DNA of 57,784 bases from a virus: positions 1 to 57,784 of the IMG/VR virus record IMGVR_UViG_3300044742_000189. The stretch is one strand, 5' to 3'. The position numbers and the translations under genes are program-made. Under the pieces are notes generated by a model that saw only the letters and a list, made by a program, of their open reading frames with translations, ran no database searches and was not told the origin of the DNA. Of this stretch, positions 21,185-28,223 are shown in pieces; the stretch's first letter is position 1; the number at the start of each line of letters is the position of its first letter.

Positions 21185-22101
21185 GCCGGGAATTCGAGGC
21201 CGAGGCGACCTCTGGCCCGCTTGAGCCGACATTTGCGGAAGCCGTCGCCACCTACCTGGGCACGGGCGGGGATAGGCGGTTCCTGGGCGAGACCGAGGAT
21301 GGTCCGACCAACCGGCTGCTGGATCAGCTTGGGCACGTCAGAGTGAATGATATCACCGATACGGTGATGGTGCATGCCGCCGCAGCGGTCTATCCCACGG
21401 CAACGCCGGCTACCATCAACCGGCAGTTATATACACCTGTCATTGCGGTGCTGAGGATGGCGGCGAAGGGCAGGCCGTGGAAGCCGGACCTGACCCGCCC
21501 CAGGGGGCATAGCGACATCAAGCCAGCCGAGGCGCCCCCGGATACATGGTTCAAGCCGCTGCTGCCCCAGTGTCGGCCGCAGCTCGCCGCCGTCCTGCTG
21601 TTCTGCACGACGTCTGGCAGGCGGGCCGGAGAGGCCATCAAGTGCCTGCCCAGTAGCTACGACCCAGAGAGGGGAACGGTTCTGATCGGGCGGGACAAGC
21701 GCGGCAACCCGATCTTGGTCCAGGTCGCCAAGCAGGTGCAGGAGGCACTTGGGTTCTACGATTGGAAGGCGGGGCCGGGGCTATTCGGCTACTACACCCC
21801 GAGGAACCGCCGCAACCTGTTCCGCGACCTCGAGGCGGCCTGCGAGCGCGCCGGGGTCAAATACTACACCCCACACAAAGTTGGCCGCCACGCCTTTGCC
21901 AAGCGCTTCCTGGAGGCAGGCTATTCGATCGCCCACCTGATGGGTGCTGGCGGCTGGGACGACCCCAAGATGCCCACCAAGTTGTACGGTCATTACGCCT
22001 ACTCAGAAGTTGCAGAGGACGCTAAAAAGGTTGGCGAGGCATTCCTGACCAAGATCGAGACCAGAGACAACGTGGTGGAATTGAAAAGATTGAAAAAGTA
22101 G
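21010..22101 (+). CDS. int: Tyrosine recombinase integrase
   Basis: 363 aa from ATG 21010. Catalytic residues seen: Arg in TTSGRRAGEAI (~204/205), the TPHKVGRHAF box (His ~289, Arg 293), Trp in GGWDD (316) and the nucleophile Tyr in TKLYGHY (~326). The N-terminal ~70 residues are arm-binding/SAM-like (APYWHKGRRKWYPRG). It recombines attP with attB; attP lies 0.6 kb downstream, in a tRNA-Thr 3' fragment. The start is inside the xis-like gene. Confidence 0.94.
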   Translation: MRNIRSTLAPYWHKGRRKWYPRGTYPVKDETGHIVRKRGFVGAGSDSKAVCQVDCDRLSREFEAEATSGPLEPTFAEAVATYLGTGGDRRFLGETEDGPTNRLLDQLGHVRVNDITDTVMVHAAAAVYPTATPATINRQLYTPVIAVLRMAAKGRPWKPDLTRPRGHSDIKPAEAPPDTWFKPLLPQCRPQLAAVLLFCTTSGRRAGEAIKCLPSSYDPERGTVLIGRDKRGNPILVQVAKQVQEALGFYDWKAGPGLFGYYTPRNRRNLFRDLEAACERAGVKYYTPHKVGRHAFAKRFLEAGYSIAHLMGAGGWDDPKMPTKLYGHYAYSEVAEDAKKVGEAFLTKIETRDNVVELKRLKK

Positions 22102-22118
22102 AGGCCCTAGCGTCGACC

Positions 22119-22573
22119 ATGCTGCGTTGCCCCTGGACCTCTGAGCCGTGCGACTGCAAATTCAGGGGCGTTGATGAATGGCCCTGGCCGGCCGGCAACC
22201 GCGTGCCCAAGCGCTGTCAGGACCGCCTATCGCTGGTGCGGAAATCTCGCTCCATGCTGAACCCTCGGCGAGTGGAGAGGGTGGACTTTTGGGCGAAATG
22301 GGATGGACAGCCGTGCGCCTATTGCGGCAAGCCAATGGAGCTAGAAAATCCGTGGCGCAGACCGACGCGTGATCACGTGGTTCCGAGGAATAAGAAAAAG
22401 ATAGGGTCGAACGCGGCGTCCCATCCATTGTCATCGCTTGTTACTACTGCAACCAAAGCAAGGGGGACACGATGCTCGACGTATGGCAGGAAAGGTTGGC
22501 CGAGGAGGGCGACCCAAGGGCAGGCTGCGTACTTGCGTTCCTAAGAGATCGCCAAGCCAAGATCATAGCTTAA
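22119..22573 (+). pseudogene. HNH endonuclease, frameshifted
   Basis: The first frame (ATG 22119) gives CAYCGKPMELENPWRRPTRD and HVVPRN, the first half of an HNH nuclease, and then turns to nonsense. The -1 frame continues correctly with IVIACYYCNQSKGD, WQERLAEEGDPRAG and LRDRQAKIIA, to a stop at 22573. The switch must occur at the A-rich AAGAAAAAG near 22391-22400. It is one indel from an intact HNH, or a programmed -1 shift at G-AAA-AAG, or a sequencing slip. It is the last gene before attP. Confidence 0.75.
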
Positions 22574-22599
22574 GTTGCAGATCGGAACCGTCTGAAATT

Positions 22600-22618
22600 T
22601 GGTGACAGAACGGTTACA
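22600..22618 (+). repeat. Putative integrase arm site, left of attP core
   Basis: TGGTGACAGAACGGTTACA matches 17 of 19 bases of the direct repeat at 22856-22874. Each repeat contains two GGTGACA-like motifs 11 bp apart. Their placement on both sides of the attP core is what arm-type integrase sites look like. Confidence 0.65.
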
Positions 22619-22703
22619 AAACGAAGCCGCGTCGCTCCCCAATCATCGAAAACCCCTTATTTCTCTAGCTAAAGCGCTCCCTTGAGTGTCAGTTGCGCTC
22701 ACT

Positions 22704-22749
22704 CTTGGTAAGGGAGAGGTCGAGAGTTCAATCCCCTCCGGCAGCACCA
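22704..22749 (+). other. attP core: 3' part of a tRNA-Thr(GGT) gene
   Basis: From the anticodon loop (CTTGGTAAGGG, anticodon GGT) through the T-loop (AGTTCAATCC) to the acceptor strand and CCA (CCGGCAGCACCA), this matches the last ~46 nt of an alphaproteobacterial tRNA-Thr. No 5' half is present, so it is not a working tRNA. Phages integrating in tRNA genes carry exactly such a fragment, which restores the gene after insertion. It is 0.6 kb past int. Confidence 0.82.
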
Positions 22750-22855
22750 TCAAAACCCACGAAATACACGATATTTCTTGCGGTCTTGCCGATCTTGACC
22801 AAGGGCGACGCGGCGGGAACTGGTGATGAACACGTCGGGAACCCGCATTCATTGG

Positions 22856-22874
22856 TGGTGACAGATCGGTGACA
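22856..22874 (+). repeat. Putative integrase arm site, right of attP core
   Basis: TGGTGACAGATCGGTGACA, direct repeat of 22600-22618 (17/19 identical), 107 bp beyond the core. The gene-free region 22574-22879 contains nothing else recognisable apart from these repeats and the tRNA fragment. Confidence 0.65.
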
Positions 22875-22879
22875 CGAGT

Positions 22880-23098
22880 TCATTGTTTGTCTTCAGTCTC
22901 CGTAGTCAATTGCAGCACCCCGCCTGCTTCTAGCAAGCGCGCAAATTCCGCATTCGCCTCTTTGTTCGCGGGCAGGTTGGACACCGCGCTCCAGTAGGCC
23001 GCTCGCTGCTCTGCCATCGCCTCGCGCTTCGTCTCATAGCCTTCGCACCCGCCAGTGCATCCCAGGCATTCGTTCTCCTGCAAACACCACATCGGCAT
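22880..23098 (-). CDS. Cys-rich small protein, 72 aa
   Basis: N-terminal cysteines (CLQENECLGCTGGCEG) are followed by a helical part ending near LLEAGGVLQLTTETEDKQ. It is the last gene of the minus-strand cluster that begins at 25538 and converges on attP. Unrecognised. Confidence 0.68.
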   Translation of the reverse strand: MPMWCLQENECLGCTGGCEGYETKREAMAEQRAAYWSAVSNLPANKEANAEFARLLEAGGVLQLTTETEDKQ

Positions 23099-23107
23099 AG
23101 GGCATCC

Positions 23108-23506
23108 TCAGTTCTTATGGGCGGTCGCCAGAACGGCCTTAGCATGCGCCACGCTATCCCAGCACTCAGCCCGTCCGGGGTTCGGACTGAGGTTGTTGGT
23201 TTTCTCGTAGTCGTTCACGTCGTGCACCACTCGGCGTAGCGCGTCCTCAAGCTCTGCGATGCGCGCCGCTACCGATCCCATCGTGGAATTACGCAAAGCG
23301 TCGTAGGCGATGCGGCAGGCGAAGCTCTCGAATGGGCATCCGCTCTCATGGTCGTACTCGCCATCGGGGCCGGCAACGATCTTCTGTAGTGCCGCCTCCG
23401 CGATGCCGGCGCGGTCGAAAGCCACGAGCGCATCGAAACGGCGCTCGCCAGTCAGACGCATGTACTCTGCGAGCGCCTTGCTCTTCCACGCCTCGAGTGT
23501 CAGCAT
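23108..23506 (-). CDS. Hypothetical protein, 132 aa
   Basis: Begins MLTLEAWKSKALAEYMRLTG; helical throughout, with a late coiled segment (VAARIAELEDALRRVVHDVN). A clear GGAG precedes ATG 23506. It shares the helical 'ARIAELEDALR' style with 24375-24728 but not enough to call a family. Confidence 0.75.
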   Translation of the reverse strand: MLTLEAWKSKALAEYMRLTGERRFDALVAFDRAGIAEAALQKIVAGPDGEYDHESGCPFESFACRIAYDALRNSTMGSVAARIAELEDALRRVVHDVNDYEKTNNLSPNPGRAECWDSVAHAKAVLATAHKN

Positions 23507-23518
23507 TTACCTCGGCTC

Positions 23519-23713
23519 CTAAATTATCTTCGTCGGTCGTCTGAGTGTGCGACGCCTTTTCTTCGCGCGCCCGCCCGTCCAGATGCGCCTCAAGATGAGC
23601 GGCGAACTCTTCCGCAGATGCCAGTAGAAGGACCCGACGTACACGCCACGGAAGCGACGCATGGAACGTCTCGGGTCTTGCGCCTCCTGCCACACGGTAA
23701 GCCGCTCCTGCAT
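23519..23713 (-). CDS. Small basic protein, 64 aa
   Basis: MQERLTVWQEAQDPRRSMRR then a very basic tail (GGRAKKRRRTLRRPTKII). Likely binds nucleic acid. ATG 23713 is chosen; the frame is open to 23782. Unrecognised. Confidence 0.6.
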   Translation of the reverse strand: MQERLTVWQEAQDPRRSMRRFRGVYVGSFYWHLRKSSPLILRRIWTGGRAKKRRRTLRRPTKII

Positions 23714-23745
23714 TGAAACCACCACCCCTTGCGGGCGACCTGTTG

Positions 23746-23964
23746 TCAGGTCTGGCGTACCCTGGGAAGAGGCCGGTGGCATATCTCCCTATCGCGCCGC
23801 GCCCGCATCTGCACTCGGTTGCCTTTGACGCGAAAATCAACCTCGTGAACTAGCGCACAATCACAGCACCGCATCCGATATCCGCGCATCTCTGGCCGAT
23901 ACCAGTCGGTCCAGCCAGCCTTGTCTATGCCGTGATCTTGGTAGCGCAACGCCCCGCTTCTCAC
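23746..23964 (-). CDS. Small protein with CCDC motif, 72 aa
   Basis: MRSGALRYQDHGIDKAGWTD, then YRMRCCDCALVHEVDFRV, possibly a zinc-binding ribbon, and a basic tail. ATGA overlap with the gene upstream. Unrecognised, but the pattern C-x2-C...H is typical of small phage proteins. Confidence 0.68.
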   Translation of the reverse strand: MRSGALRYQDHGIDKAGWTDWYRPEMRGYRMRCCDCALVHEVDFRVKGNRVQMRARRDREICHRPLPRVRQT

Positions 23965-24272
23965 TTAACCACGCGCAATCCGTGCGGGTTCGCCTTCGCG
24001 GCGCGCACCTTGCGCAATTTGATGAAATCCCATCCAACCGTCCCGGTTGGCTCGACGGTGAGCTCCCAACCCAGCGCCGCCGCAGCTCGCGAGATTGCTT
24101 CGCGGTTCTGGGTGTGCGCCATCGTGTCAATCTCAGCGACCATTCCCTCAGACATGCGCCACCAGATTTGGCCGAACTCGAACCCATGAACGAACGCGCG
24201 CTCTTCCGGCATCGTCGGATAGAGACCATCGAAGCTGACGATCAGTCCGTAGGTTGTCGCGTCCTCGGTCAT
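23961..24272 (-). CDS. Hypothetical protein, 103 aa
   Basis: MTEDATTYGLIVSFDGLYPT with a central FVHGFEFGQIWWRMSEGM and a C-terminal ALGWELTVEPTGTVGWDFIK. Similar proteins occur in rhizobial phages, by memory. ATG 24272 overlaps the stop of the 30-aa membrane gene. Confidence 0.75.
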   Translation of the reverse strand: MTEDATTYGLIVSFDGLYPTMPEERAFVHGFEFGQIWWRMSEGMVAEIDTMAHTQNREAISRAAAALGWELTVEPTGTVGWDFIKLRKVRAAKANPHGLRVVK

Positions 24273-24361
24273 CTCGTCACCTTGCGAATAAACCTGTCGA
24301 TTGAGGGGCCCACCGTGTAGCCGAGCAGCACCCCGAGCGTCATCCAGAACCACCACTCCAC
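24269..24361 (-). CDS. 30-aa membrane peptide
   Basis: From GTG 24361, preceded by GAGGAGG: MEWWFWMTLGVLLGYTVGPS then RFIRKVTR. One aromatic-rich transmembrane helix with a basic cytoplasmic end. Stop overlaps the next ATG (ATGA). The good ribosome-binding site makes this one of the better-supported micro-proteins. Confidence 0.65.
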   Translation of the reverse strand: MEWWFWMTLGVLLGYTVGPSIDRFIRKVTR

Positions 24362-24374
24362 TGCGGCCTCCTCG

Positions 24375-24728
24375 TTATACAGTCTTGCCCAACGTCTCAC
24401 GCGCCTTGTCGAGCGCTTCCGCGAGCACCGCGCCGGTTTGCATGAAAGCCCATGTGCGCGATTTGCTGCCCATATCTGGCGCCTGCACCCTCTCCAGCAT
24501 CACGAGACTGCGGAGCGCCGACTGCAACTCGACGACGCGTCTCTCTAGCGCCGCAATGCGCTCGCGCGCCATATCGGCGGTCATCTTCCCACCGTGCGCT
24601 GGGTCAGTCGGGGCGCTGTCGTAGTCATAGCGCGCCGCCGCTGCTGCCTGGCACTTGCACGGGTGCCGCCCGGTGCTGTCGTGGTAGTAGCCAAGACCGG
24701 CGCAGACCATGCATGTTTGAGCGCTCAA
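24375..24728 (-). CDS. Zinc-knuckle/coiled-coil protein, 117 aa
   Basis: From TTG 24728, with GGAGGAG 6 nt upstream. CMVCAGLGYYHDSTGRHPCK (CxxC...CxC, like a DnaJ zinc repeat) is followed by a coiled segment (ARERIAALERRVVELQSALR) and a helical end. Unrecognised; likely a nucleic-acid or protein adaptor. Confidence 0.7.
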   Translation of the reverse strand: MSAQTCMVCAGLGYYHDSTGRHPCKCQAAAAARYDYDSAPTDPAHGGKMTADMARERIAALERRVVELQSALRSLVMLERVQAPDMGSKSRTWAFMQTGAVLAEALDKARETLGKTV

Positions 24729-24742
24729 GCGTCTCTCCTCCG

Positions 24743-24961
24743 CTACCGCTTCGACACGTCGCCGTAGATGCGCACGGCTACGAAGTCTCCGCTCTCCGCA
24801 TCGTAGCCCAGCTCGACGTTGCCGGAGCCCGCATATATCCGCCAGATGATGTTGCAGTCGCGTAGCAGCATCTCCGTGCGCTTCGGCGTATCGAACACAA
24901 TCACGCACGGTTCGAACGGCACATCGAAGTCCGGGATCGCCATGTCGTCGTTGTCGCGCAC
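24743..24961 (-). CDS. Hypothetical protein, 72 aa
   Basis: MRDNDDMAIPDFDVPFEPCV, then beta strands (VELGYDAESGDFVAVRIYG). Start ATG 24961 or 24943. Unrecognised. Confidence 0.68.
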   Translation of the reverse strand: MRDNDDMAIPDFDVPFEPCVIVFDTPKRTEMLLRDCNIIWRIYAGSGNVELGYDAESGDFVAVRIYGDVSKR

Positions 24962-24971
24962 GCCTGCCTCC

Positions 24972-25538
24972 CTAGTTCCTGGGTCCGAATTTCCGCCAAG
25001 CCTCGCGTGGGGTGAGGTCGAGCGCCTTCAAGGGCGCGCGGGTGTCCTCCCACGTTTTGAGCCTGCGGTTATTCCAGACCGCCTCTGCCTTTGCCCAATG
25101 CTCGGGCGGGAACGTCTTCAACGGCCGCCCTAGCCTGCCGTTGATGTGCGACCGCAGACCCCGGCCGTCCCGCGCAAGCTGCTCCGTCGCCAGCGCGATC
25201 AGCGCATAGCGATGCTCGTTGTTCGCGGTTGTGAGCCCTGAATCCACGTCTTTTATCATCCCGCCGCGCTTCTCGATCCTGGCCATGGCGTCCAGCAAGT
25301 CCTTGCGCCGGCCGCCCGCCTTCCGCTTCGACCTGGGGTCCGCCAGCAAAAACGTGTGGACAAGTTTGACCACCGTACCGCCGCGCACCAGCCGCTCTAA
25401 GTCTTCCCGCTTGTGGCCGCCCTTGATGCTGATGTCCATGATCGCCCGGACTCCATCGCGCTCTAGGCGCTCCCTCTGGCCTTTGGCCTTGAGGCGCCGA
25501 TGCTCGCGAACAACGCCAATGGCATCCACATCGTTCAT
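24972..25538 (-). CDS. Recombinase/resolvase-like protein (weak)
   Basis: 188 aa from ATG 25538. The middle and C-terminal parts (LLDAMARIEKRGGMIKDVDS, EQLARDGRGLRSHINGRLGR, AEAVWNNRRLKTWEDT) resemble the serine-recombinase-like proteins found in rhizobial prophages, but the catalytic Ser is not evident. It is first gene of the 25.5-22.9 kb cluster and divergent from 25619. It could regulate the palindrome between them. Confidence 0.55.
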   Translation of the reverse strand: MNDVDAIGVVREHRRLKAKGQRERLERDGVRAIMDISIKGGHKREDLERLVRGGTVVKLVHTFLLADPRSKRKAGGRRKDLLDAMARIEKRGGMIKDVDSGLTTANNEHRYALIALATEQLARDGRGLRSHINGRLGRPLKTFPPEHWAKAEAVWNNRRLKTWEDTRAPLKALDLTPREAWRKFGPRN

Positions 25539-25549
25539 TACCGAAATGT

Positions 25550-25590
25550 CTAACACAGGGGTTGACAACGTGTCAAGCACCCCTTATCTT
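25550..25590. promoter_or_regulatory. Back-to-back promoters sharing one palindrome
   Basis: TTGACA-ACG-TGTCAA (25562-25576) is a perfect palindrome. Rightwards, its TTGACA is followed after 17 nt by TATCTT (25585-25590). Leftwards, the mirror TTGACA is followed after 17 nt by TTAGAC. One operator-like palindrome thus supplies both -35 boxes for the divergent genes at 25538 (minus) and 25619 (plus); a dimeric repressor on it would shut both. Confidence 0.82.
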
Positions 25591-25618
25591 CGCATCACTG
25601 GACAACGGAGAAGACGCC

Positions 25619-25816
25619 ATGTTGACCGAGAGACAAGAGCAGGTTCTGAAGGCCGAGGTCTTCTACTTCGGCTATCGCCGGACCCCGAGCAAGGTCGTCA
25701 GCATGGTGCGCCTTGAGAGCAACTCGCAGTACATCGGTCGCGCTGAGTTGGTTGGGCCGCGCGGCGGCAGGTTCATCGCGTTCATCCGGCACGACGGGAC
25801 TGCCCGCAAAATATAG
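25619..25816 (+). CDS. Small protein, 65 aa
   Basis: MLTERQEQVLKAEVFYFGYR, a single helix followed by beta strands (VGPRGGRFIAFIRHDGTAR). Good ribosome-binding site (GGAGAAG) before ATG 25619. First gene behind the rightward promoter. Unrecognised. Confidence 0.75.
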   Translation: MLTERQEQVLKAEVFYFGYRRTPSKVVSMVRLESNSQYIGRAELVGPRGGRFIAFIRHDGTARKI

Positions 25817-25821
25817 GAAAA

Positions 25822-26091
25822 ATGCGGACCATGAACCGCGCCTTAGCCATCGACATCGTGAACGACATTCGGGCGCTCTCGCTCATTGAGCAGAAAGCAG
25901 AGCGCCTGGAGGCAGTTGTCGCCAATGCGGTAGCTGCGGAGCGCGAGGCGTGCGCCGCCGTCGCGGATCGCCAGACCGCAATGTATCGTGAGACGCTGGC
26001 GGCGATGGGCGACAGCATGATGAAAGAGCTTGCAGCAATCCGCGCGGAGACGGCGAGCCTTGTGGCGACCGCCATCCGCGCCCGGCACTAG
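25822..26091 (+). CDS. Coiled-coil protein, 89 aa
   Basis: An Ala/Glu-rich helix (IEQKAERLEAVVANAVAAER, then EACAAVADRQTAMYRETLAA). ATG 25822 or 25831. Similar 'EREACA...' segments occur in many small phage proteins. Function unknown. Confidence 0.7.
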   Translation: MRTMNRALAIDIVNDIRALSLIEQKAERLEAVVANAVAAEREACAAVADRQTAMYRETLAAMGDSMMKELAAIRAETASLVATAIRARH

Positions 26092-26098
26092 AGGCCCG

Positions 26099-26356
26099 AT
26101 GGCTACGAACCAAAAGATCAGGCCGTGCCCGCAATGCGGCTCCGCCGATGATGTTGCCGTGTACAAGTACGATAACGGCTGGTGCTACGTAGAGTGCAAC
26201 AACGGCTTCAACGCGGTAGGCAAAAAGTCCTGCAGATACCTCGGGCCGGGCGAGGGCTCCGTCCGTCAGGCGATCAAGTCGCACAATGAGAAATGTCAGC
26301 TAACGCATCAACAGGAGGTCGGCGAGGTTGTGCGTCATGGCCCCGGATCATCGTGA
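26099..26356 (+). CDS. Lar-like restriction-alleviation/zinc-ribbon protein
   Basis: 85 aa. RPCPQCGSADDVAVYKYDNG, WCYVECNNGF, CRYLGPGEGSVRQAIKSHNE: the CPxCG...Y.V.C..C...A..W/H..N pattern of the Lar family. Lar proteins lessen host type I restriction in Rac-type prophages; many relatives have no tested function. Start ATG 26099. Confidence 0.7.
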   Translation: MATNQKIRPCPQCGSADDVAVYKYDNGWCYVECNNGFNAVGKKSCRYLGPGEGSVRQAIKSHNEKCQLTHQQEVGEVVRHGPGSS

Positions 26357-26426
26357 GGAAAGGCCCGAAAGATGTACCCGTGGTACACAAACCGGGCGAA
26401 GGATAAACCAACCATGAGGCACCGCC

Positions 26427-26669
26427 ATGGTGAGCTTCGGACCCGATCAATCAGACTGGTGCCTGTTGCACGGGTACGACCACATGCGTCGCGAGGCGGG
26501 CAGCCCGATTTCCGTTTGCGATGCGTGCGATGCCTACTTCGACCCGATCGAGAAGTTGGCAGGGTGGATGAACGCCAACGGCTTTGCGACCGGGCACGGT
26601 GACACGTTCGACAACCTGCTCCGCGAGCTTGATTGGCAGATCAAAGAGCTTCGCGCTCGCAACCGCTAA
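26427..26669 (+). CDS. Hypothetical protein with Cys pairs, 80 aa
   Basis: MVSFGPDQSDWCLLHGYDHM, CDACDAYFDPIEKLAGWMNA, then a helical end. A C...H...CxxC arrangement suggests zinc. Other short frames in 26360-26430 lack support. Unrecognised. Confidence 0.66.
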   Translation: MVSFGPDQSDWCLLHGYDHMRREAGSPISVCDACDAYFDPIEKLAGWMNANGFATGHGDTFDNLLRELDWQIKELRARNR

Positions 26670-26681
26670 GGAAGGCCCGCC

Positions 26682-26930
26682 GTGGCGCACGACCGCGAAG
26701 CATATGCGAAGGCCAAGGCGATCATGGAGAAGTATTGGCCGAAGTACACTGACGAGACTGGGCGCCGGCCTATGTGCAGCATCGATGGAGACTACGTGCG
26801 CTCGCACATCGAGCAGGAGATGGCGCTAGAGTTTGAGCGGCTGGGCGCCGAGAACCGTACACTGCGCAACGTAGGCATTTCGCAGTTGGAACAGATCAAC
26901 CGGCTGCTCGCCCAGCAGACCAACAATTGA
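26682..26930 (+). CDS. Hypothetical helical protein, 82 aa
   Basis: From GTG 26682, with GGAAGG upstream: MAHDREAYAKAKAIMEKYWP, then a coiled C-terminus (LEFERLGAENRTLRNVGISQ). Unrecognised. Confidence 0.7.
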   Translation: MAHDREAYAKAKAIMEKYWPKYTDETGRRPMCSIDGDYVRSHIEQEMALEFERLGAENRTLRNVGISQLEQINRLLAQQTNN

Positions 26931-26937
26931 GCCCGCT

Positions 26938-27069
26938 ATGTGGAAGACGGGCATGTACTGGCGATGGACGAGCCCGCACCAGATCACGGTCTATAACCGG
27001 CTCGGTCAGATCGTGTGCGTGTTCAACAGCATCGAAGACCTGCGCCGATGGGTGGCAGGGAAACGGTAA
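26938..27069 (+). CDS. Small protein, 43 aa
   Basis: MWKTGMYWRWTSPHQITVYN then LGQIVCVFNSIEDLRRWVAG, a likely beta-beta-alpha fold. It fills the gap between neighbours exactly, and the next gene has its own GGAGG. Unrecognised. Confidence 0.58.
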   Translation: MWKTGMYWRWTSPHQITVYNRLGQIVCVFNSIEDLRRWVAGKR

Positions 27070-27079
27070 CGGAGGCCCA

Positions 27080-27256
27080 ATGAAACGCTTGGAAGGCATG
27101 ACCCAGAAAGAGCTAGAGGCGTACATTGCTGAGCGCACGACGTGGCATCCGGCAACCAAATCACGCGCGATCCTCGACGCACAGCGATTGCCGCGCCTGA
27201 GCGACGATGAGGTTAAGGAGACGCTCAATGCAATCCGCAAGCGCAACCTAAACTGA
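27080..27256 (+). CDS. Small helical protein, 58 aa
   Basis: MKRLEGMTQKELEAYIAERT, TKSRAILDAQRLPRLSDDEV. GGAGG 5 nt before ATG 27080. Unrecognised. Confidence 0.68.
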   Translation: MKRLEGMTQKELEAYIAERTTWHPATKSRAILDAQRLPRLSDDEVKETLNAIRKRNLN

Positions 27257-27266
27257 GGCCGCCCTC

Positions 27267-27617
27267 GTGACCGACATCGTTCAACTTCTCCGCGAGTACG
27301 ATAGCGGCAAGGCGTTCGTCACAGTCATCGACAGCATTACGGAGCAGGCGGCCGACGAGATCGAGGCGCTGCGCGCTGCACTGATCGAGCGCCGCGTCAT
27401 GGACAGCCACGAGAGGCCCTCTCAGATGCCGAGACCGTATCCGCCAGAACTGACAGAGCAGGAGAGGCGCCTAGACCGCGCGCTGTGCTGTTTCTGCAAT
27501 CAAGCGGGTGATCCGTTCCAGCCAGCATCTCAATGGGACGAGTACGTCAGGCGCGATCTAGCCGAACTCGCGGCCGCATATAATGAGTGGTACAAACTCA
27601 AGGTCATGCAGAAATGA
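27267..27617 (+). CDS. Hypothetical protein, 116 aa
   Basis: From GTG 27267. An N-terminal helix (TEQAADEIEALRAALIERR, a common phage motif) is followed by CCFCNQAGDPFQ and WYKLKVMQK. Unrecognised. Confidence 0.72.
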   Translation: MTDIVQLLREYDSGKAFVTVIDSITEQAADEIEALRAALIERRVMDSHERPSQMPRPYPPELTEQERRLDRALCCFCNQAGDPFQPASQWDEYVRRDLAELAAAYNEWYKLKVMQK

Positions 27618-27826
27618 CGCTAGATGAATTGGTGCGCGAGACCCTGACCGAGAAGAACCGCCGACTGCGGCAGGAGAAGTGCAAACACAAAGAGACGTAC
27701 TCGCAGAGATGCGACGGGCCTAGCGGCTCATTCGCCTCCGGATTCTGCTGGGACTGCGGCAAGCCGTGGCGCTCAGAAGTCACGCCATCAGTAGCAAAGC
27801 AGCGATGGCGATCGAGGCCGCGTTAA
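27614..27826 (+). CDS. Small zinc-binding-like protein, 70 aa
   Basis: MTLDELVRETLTEKNRRLRQ, then CKHKETYSQRC and FCWDCGKPW (possible Cys/His zinc site). ATG 27614 overlaps the preceding stop. It converges with the end of the lysis cluster, overlapping 27780-27854 by 47 nt. Confidence 0.68.
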   Translation: MTLDELVRETLTEKNRRLRQEKCKHKETYSQRCDGPSGSFASGFCWDCGKPWRSEVTPSVAKQRWRSRPR

Positions 27827-27854
27827 CGCACCAGCGGCATTTCGTGTGGGCCAT
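27780..27854 (-). CDS. Possible 24-aa membrane peptide at the end of the lysis cluster
   Basis: MAHTKCRWCVNAASIAIAAL then LLMA: one hydrophobic helix after a CxxC-like pair. It follows the holin-like gene by 17 nt but lacks a clear ribosome-binding site, so it is doubtful. The same frame is open upstream to 28190 within other genes. Confidence 0.35.
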   Translation of the reverse strand: MAHTKCRWCVNAASIAIAALLLMA

Positions 27855-27871
27855 GTACCAGTCATAAAACG

Positions 27872-28180
27872 CTACAATCCTGCGAGCCAGCCGAGGCTTG
27901 AGGAGATAAGACGCGCCAAATAACGCAGCCCCGGCAATACCAGCGTCCAGAGTGAGACCGCCAGCAAAACTAGCAGCGGCCACGTTGTCAGGAGCAACCG
28001 CAGAAGCGAAACGACCCGCGACGATATCTCCACCGCCCCCTTGATCCGCGCCCATCTCTCGGCGGATGTCTCCGATGATGTCGTCAACCGAGACTCGAGC
28101 GCCGTGATGCGGCCGTCGTGACTCGAAAGCCTCGCCTGCAGCACCCGCAGACGAGCCCAGAAGATCCCCTCGAGCTCCAT
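27872..28180 (-). CDS. Holin-like membrane protein
   Basis: 102 aa. An N-terminal coiled part (LEGIFWARLRVLQARLSSHD, GRITALESRLTT) is followed by a C-terminal hydrophobic stretch of ~40 residues (LLLTTWPLLVLLAVSLWTLV, LISSSLGWLAGL). It lies last in the endolysin-spanin cluster. A phage holin or lysis regulator is the simplest reading. The alternative frame over the same DNA has poorer third-position GC. Confidence 0.65.
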   Translation of the reverse strand: MELEGIFWARLRVLQARLSSHDGRITALESRLTTSSETSAERWARIKGAVEISSRVVSLLRLLLTTWPLLVLLAVSLWTLVLPGLRYLARLISSSLGWLAGL

Positions 28181-28223
28181 GGTCGGTCATCCGTCTTCCC
28201 CCTCACGCTCCCCCGAGCGCGAT

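Noticed and set aside
22680-22750. Complete tRNA gene
   Set aside because: Only the anticodon arm, T-arm and acceptor 3' strand are present. The DNA upstream does not form a D-arm or a 5' acceptor strand.
22643-22852. 69-aa minus ORF across attP
   Set aside because: It reads through the tRNA fragment on the wrong strand and has no start signal.
27780-28190. 136-aa minus-strand ORF in the lysis cluster
   Set aside because: It overlaps the holin-like gene in another frame with poorer third-position GC; only its last 24 codons might be used.
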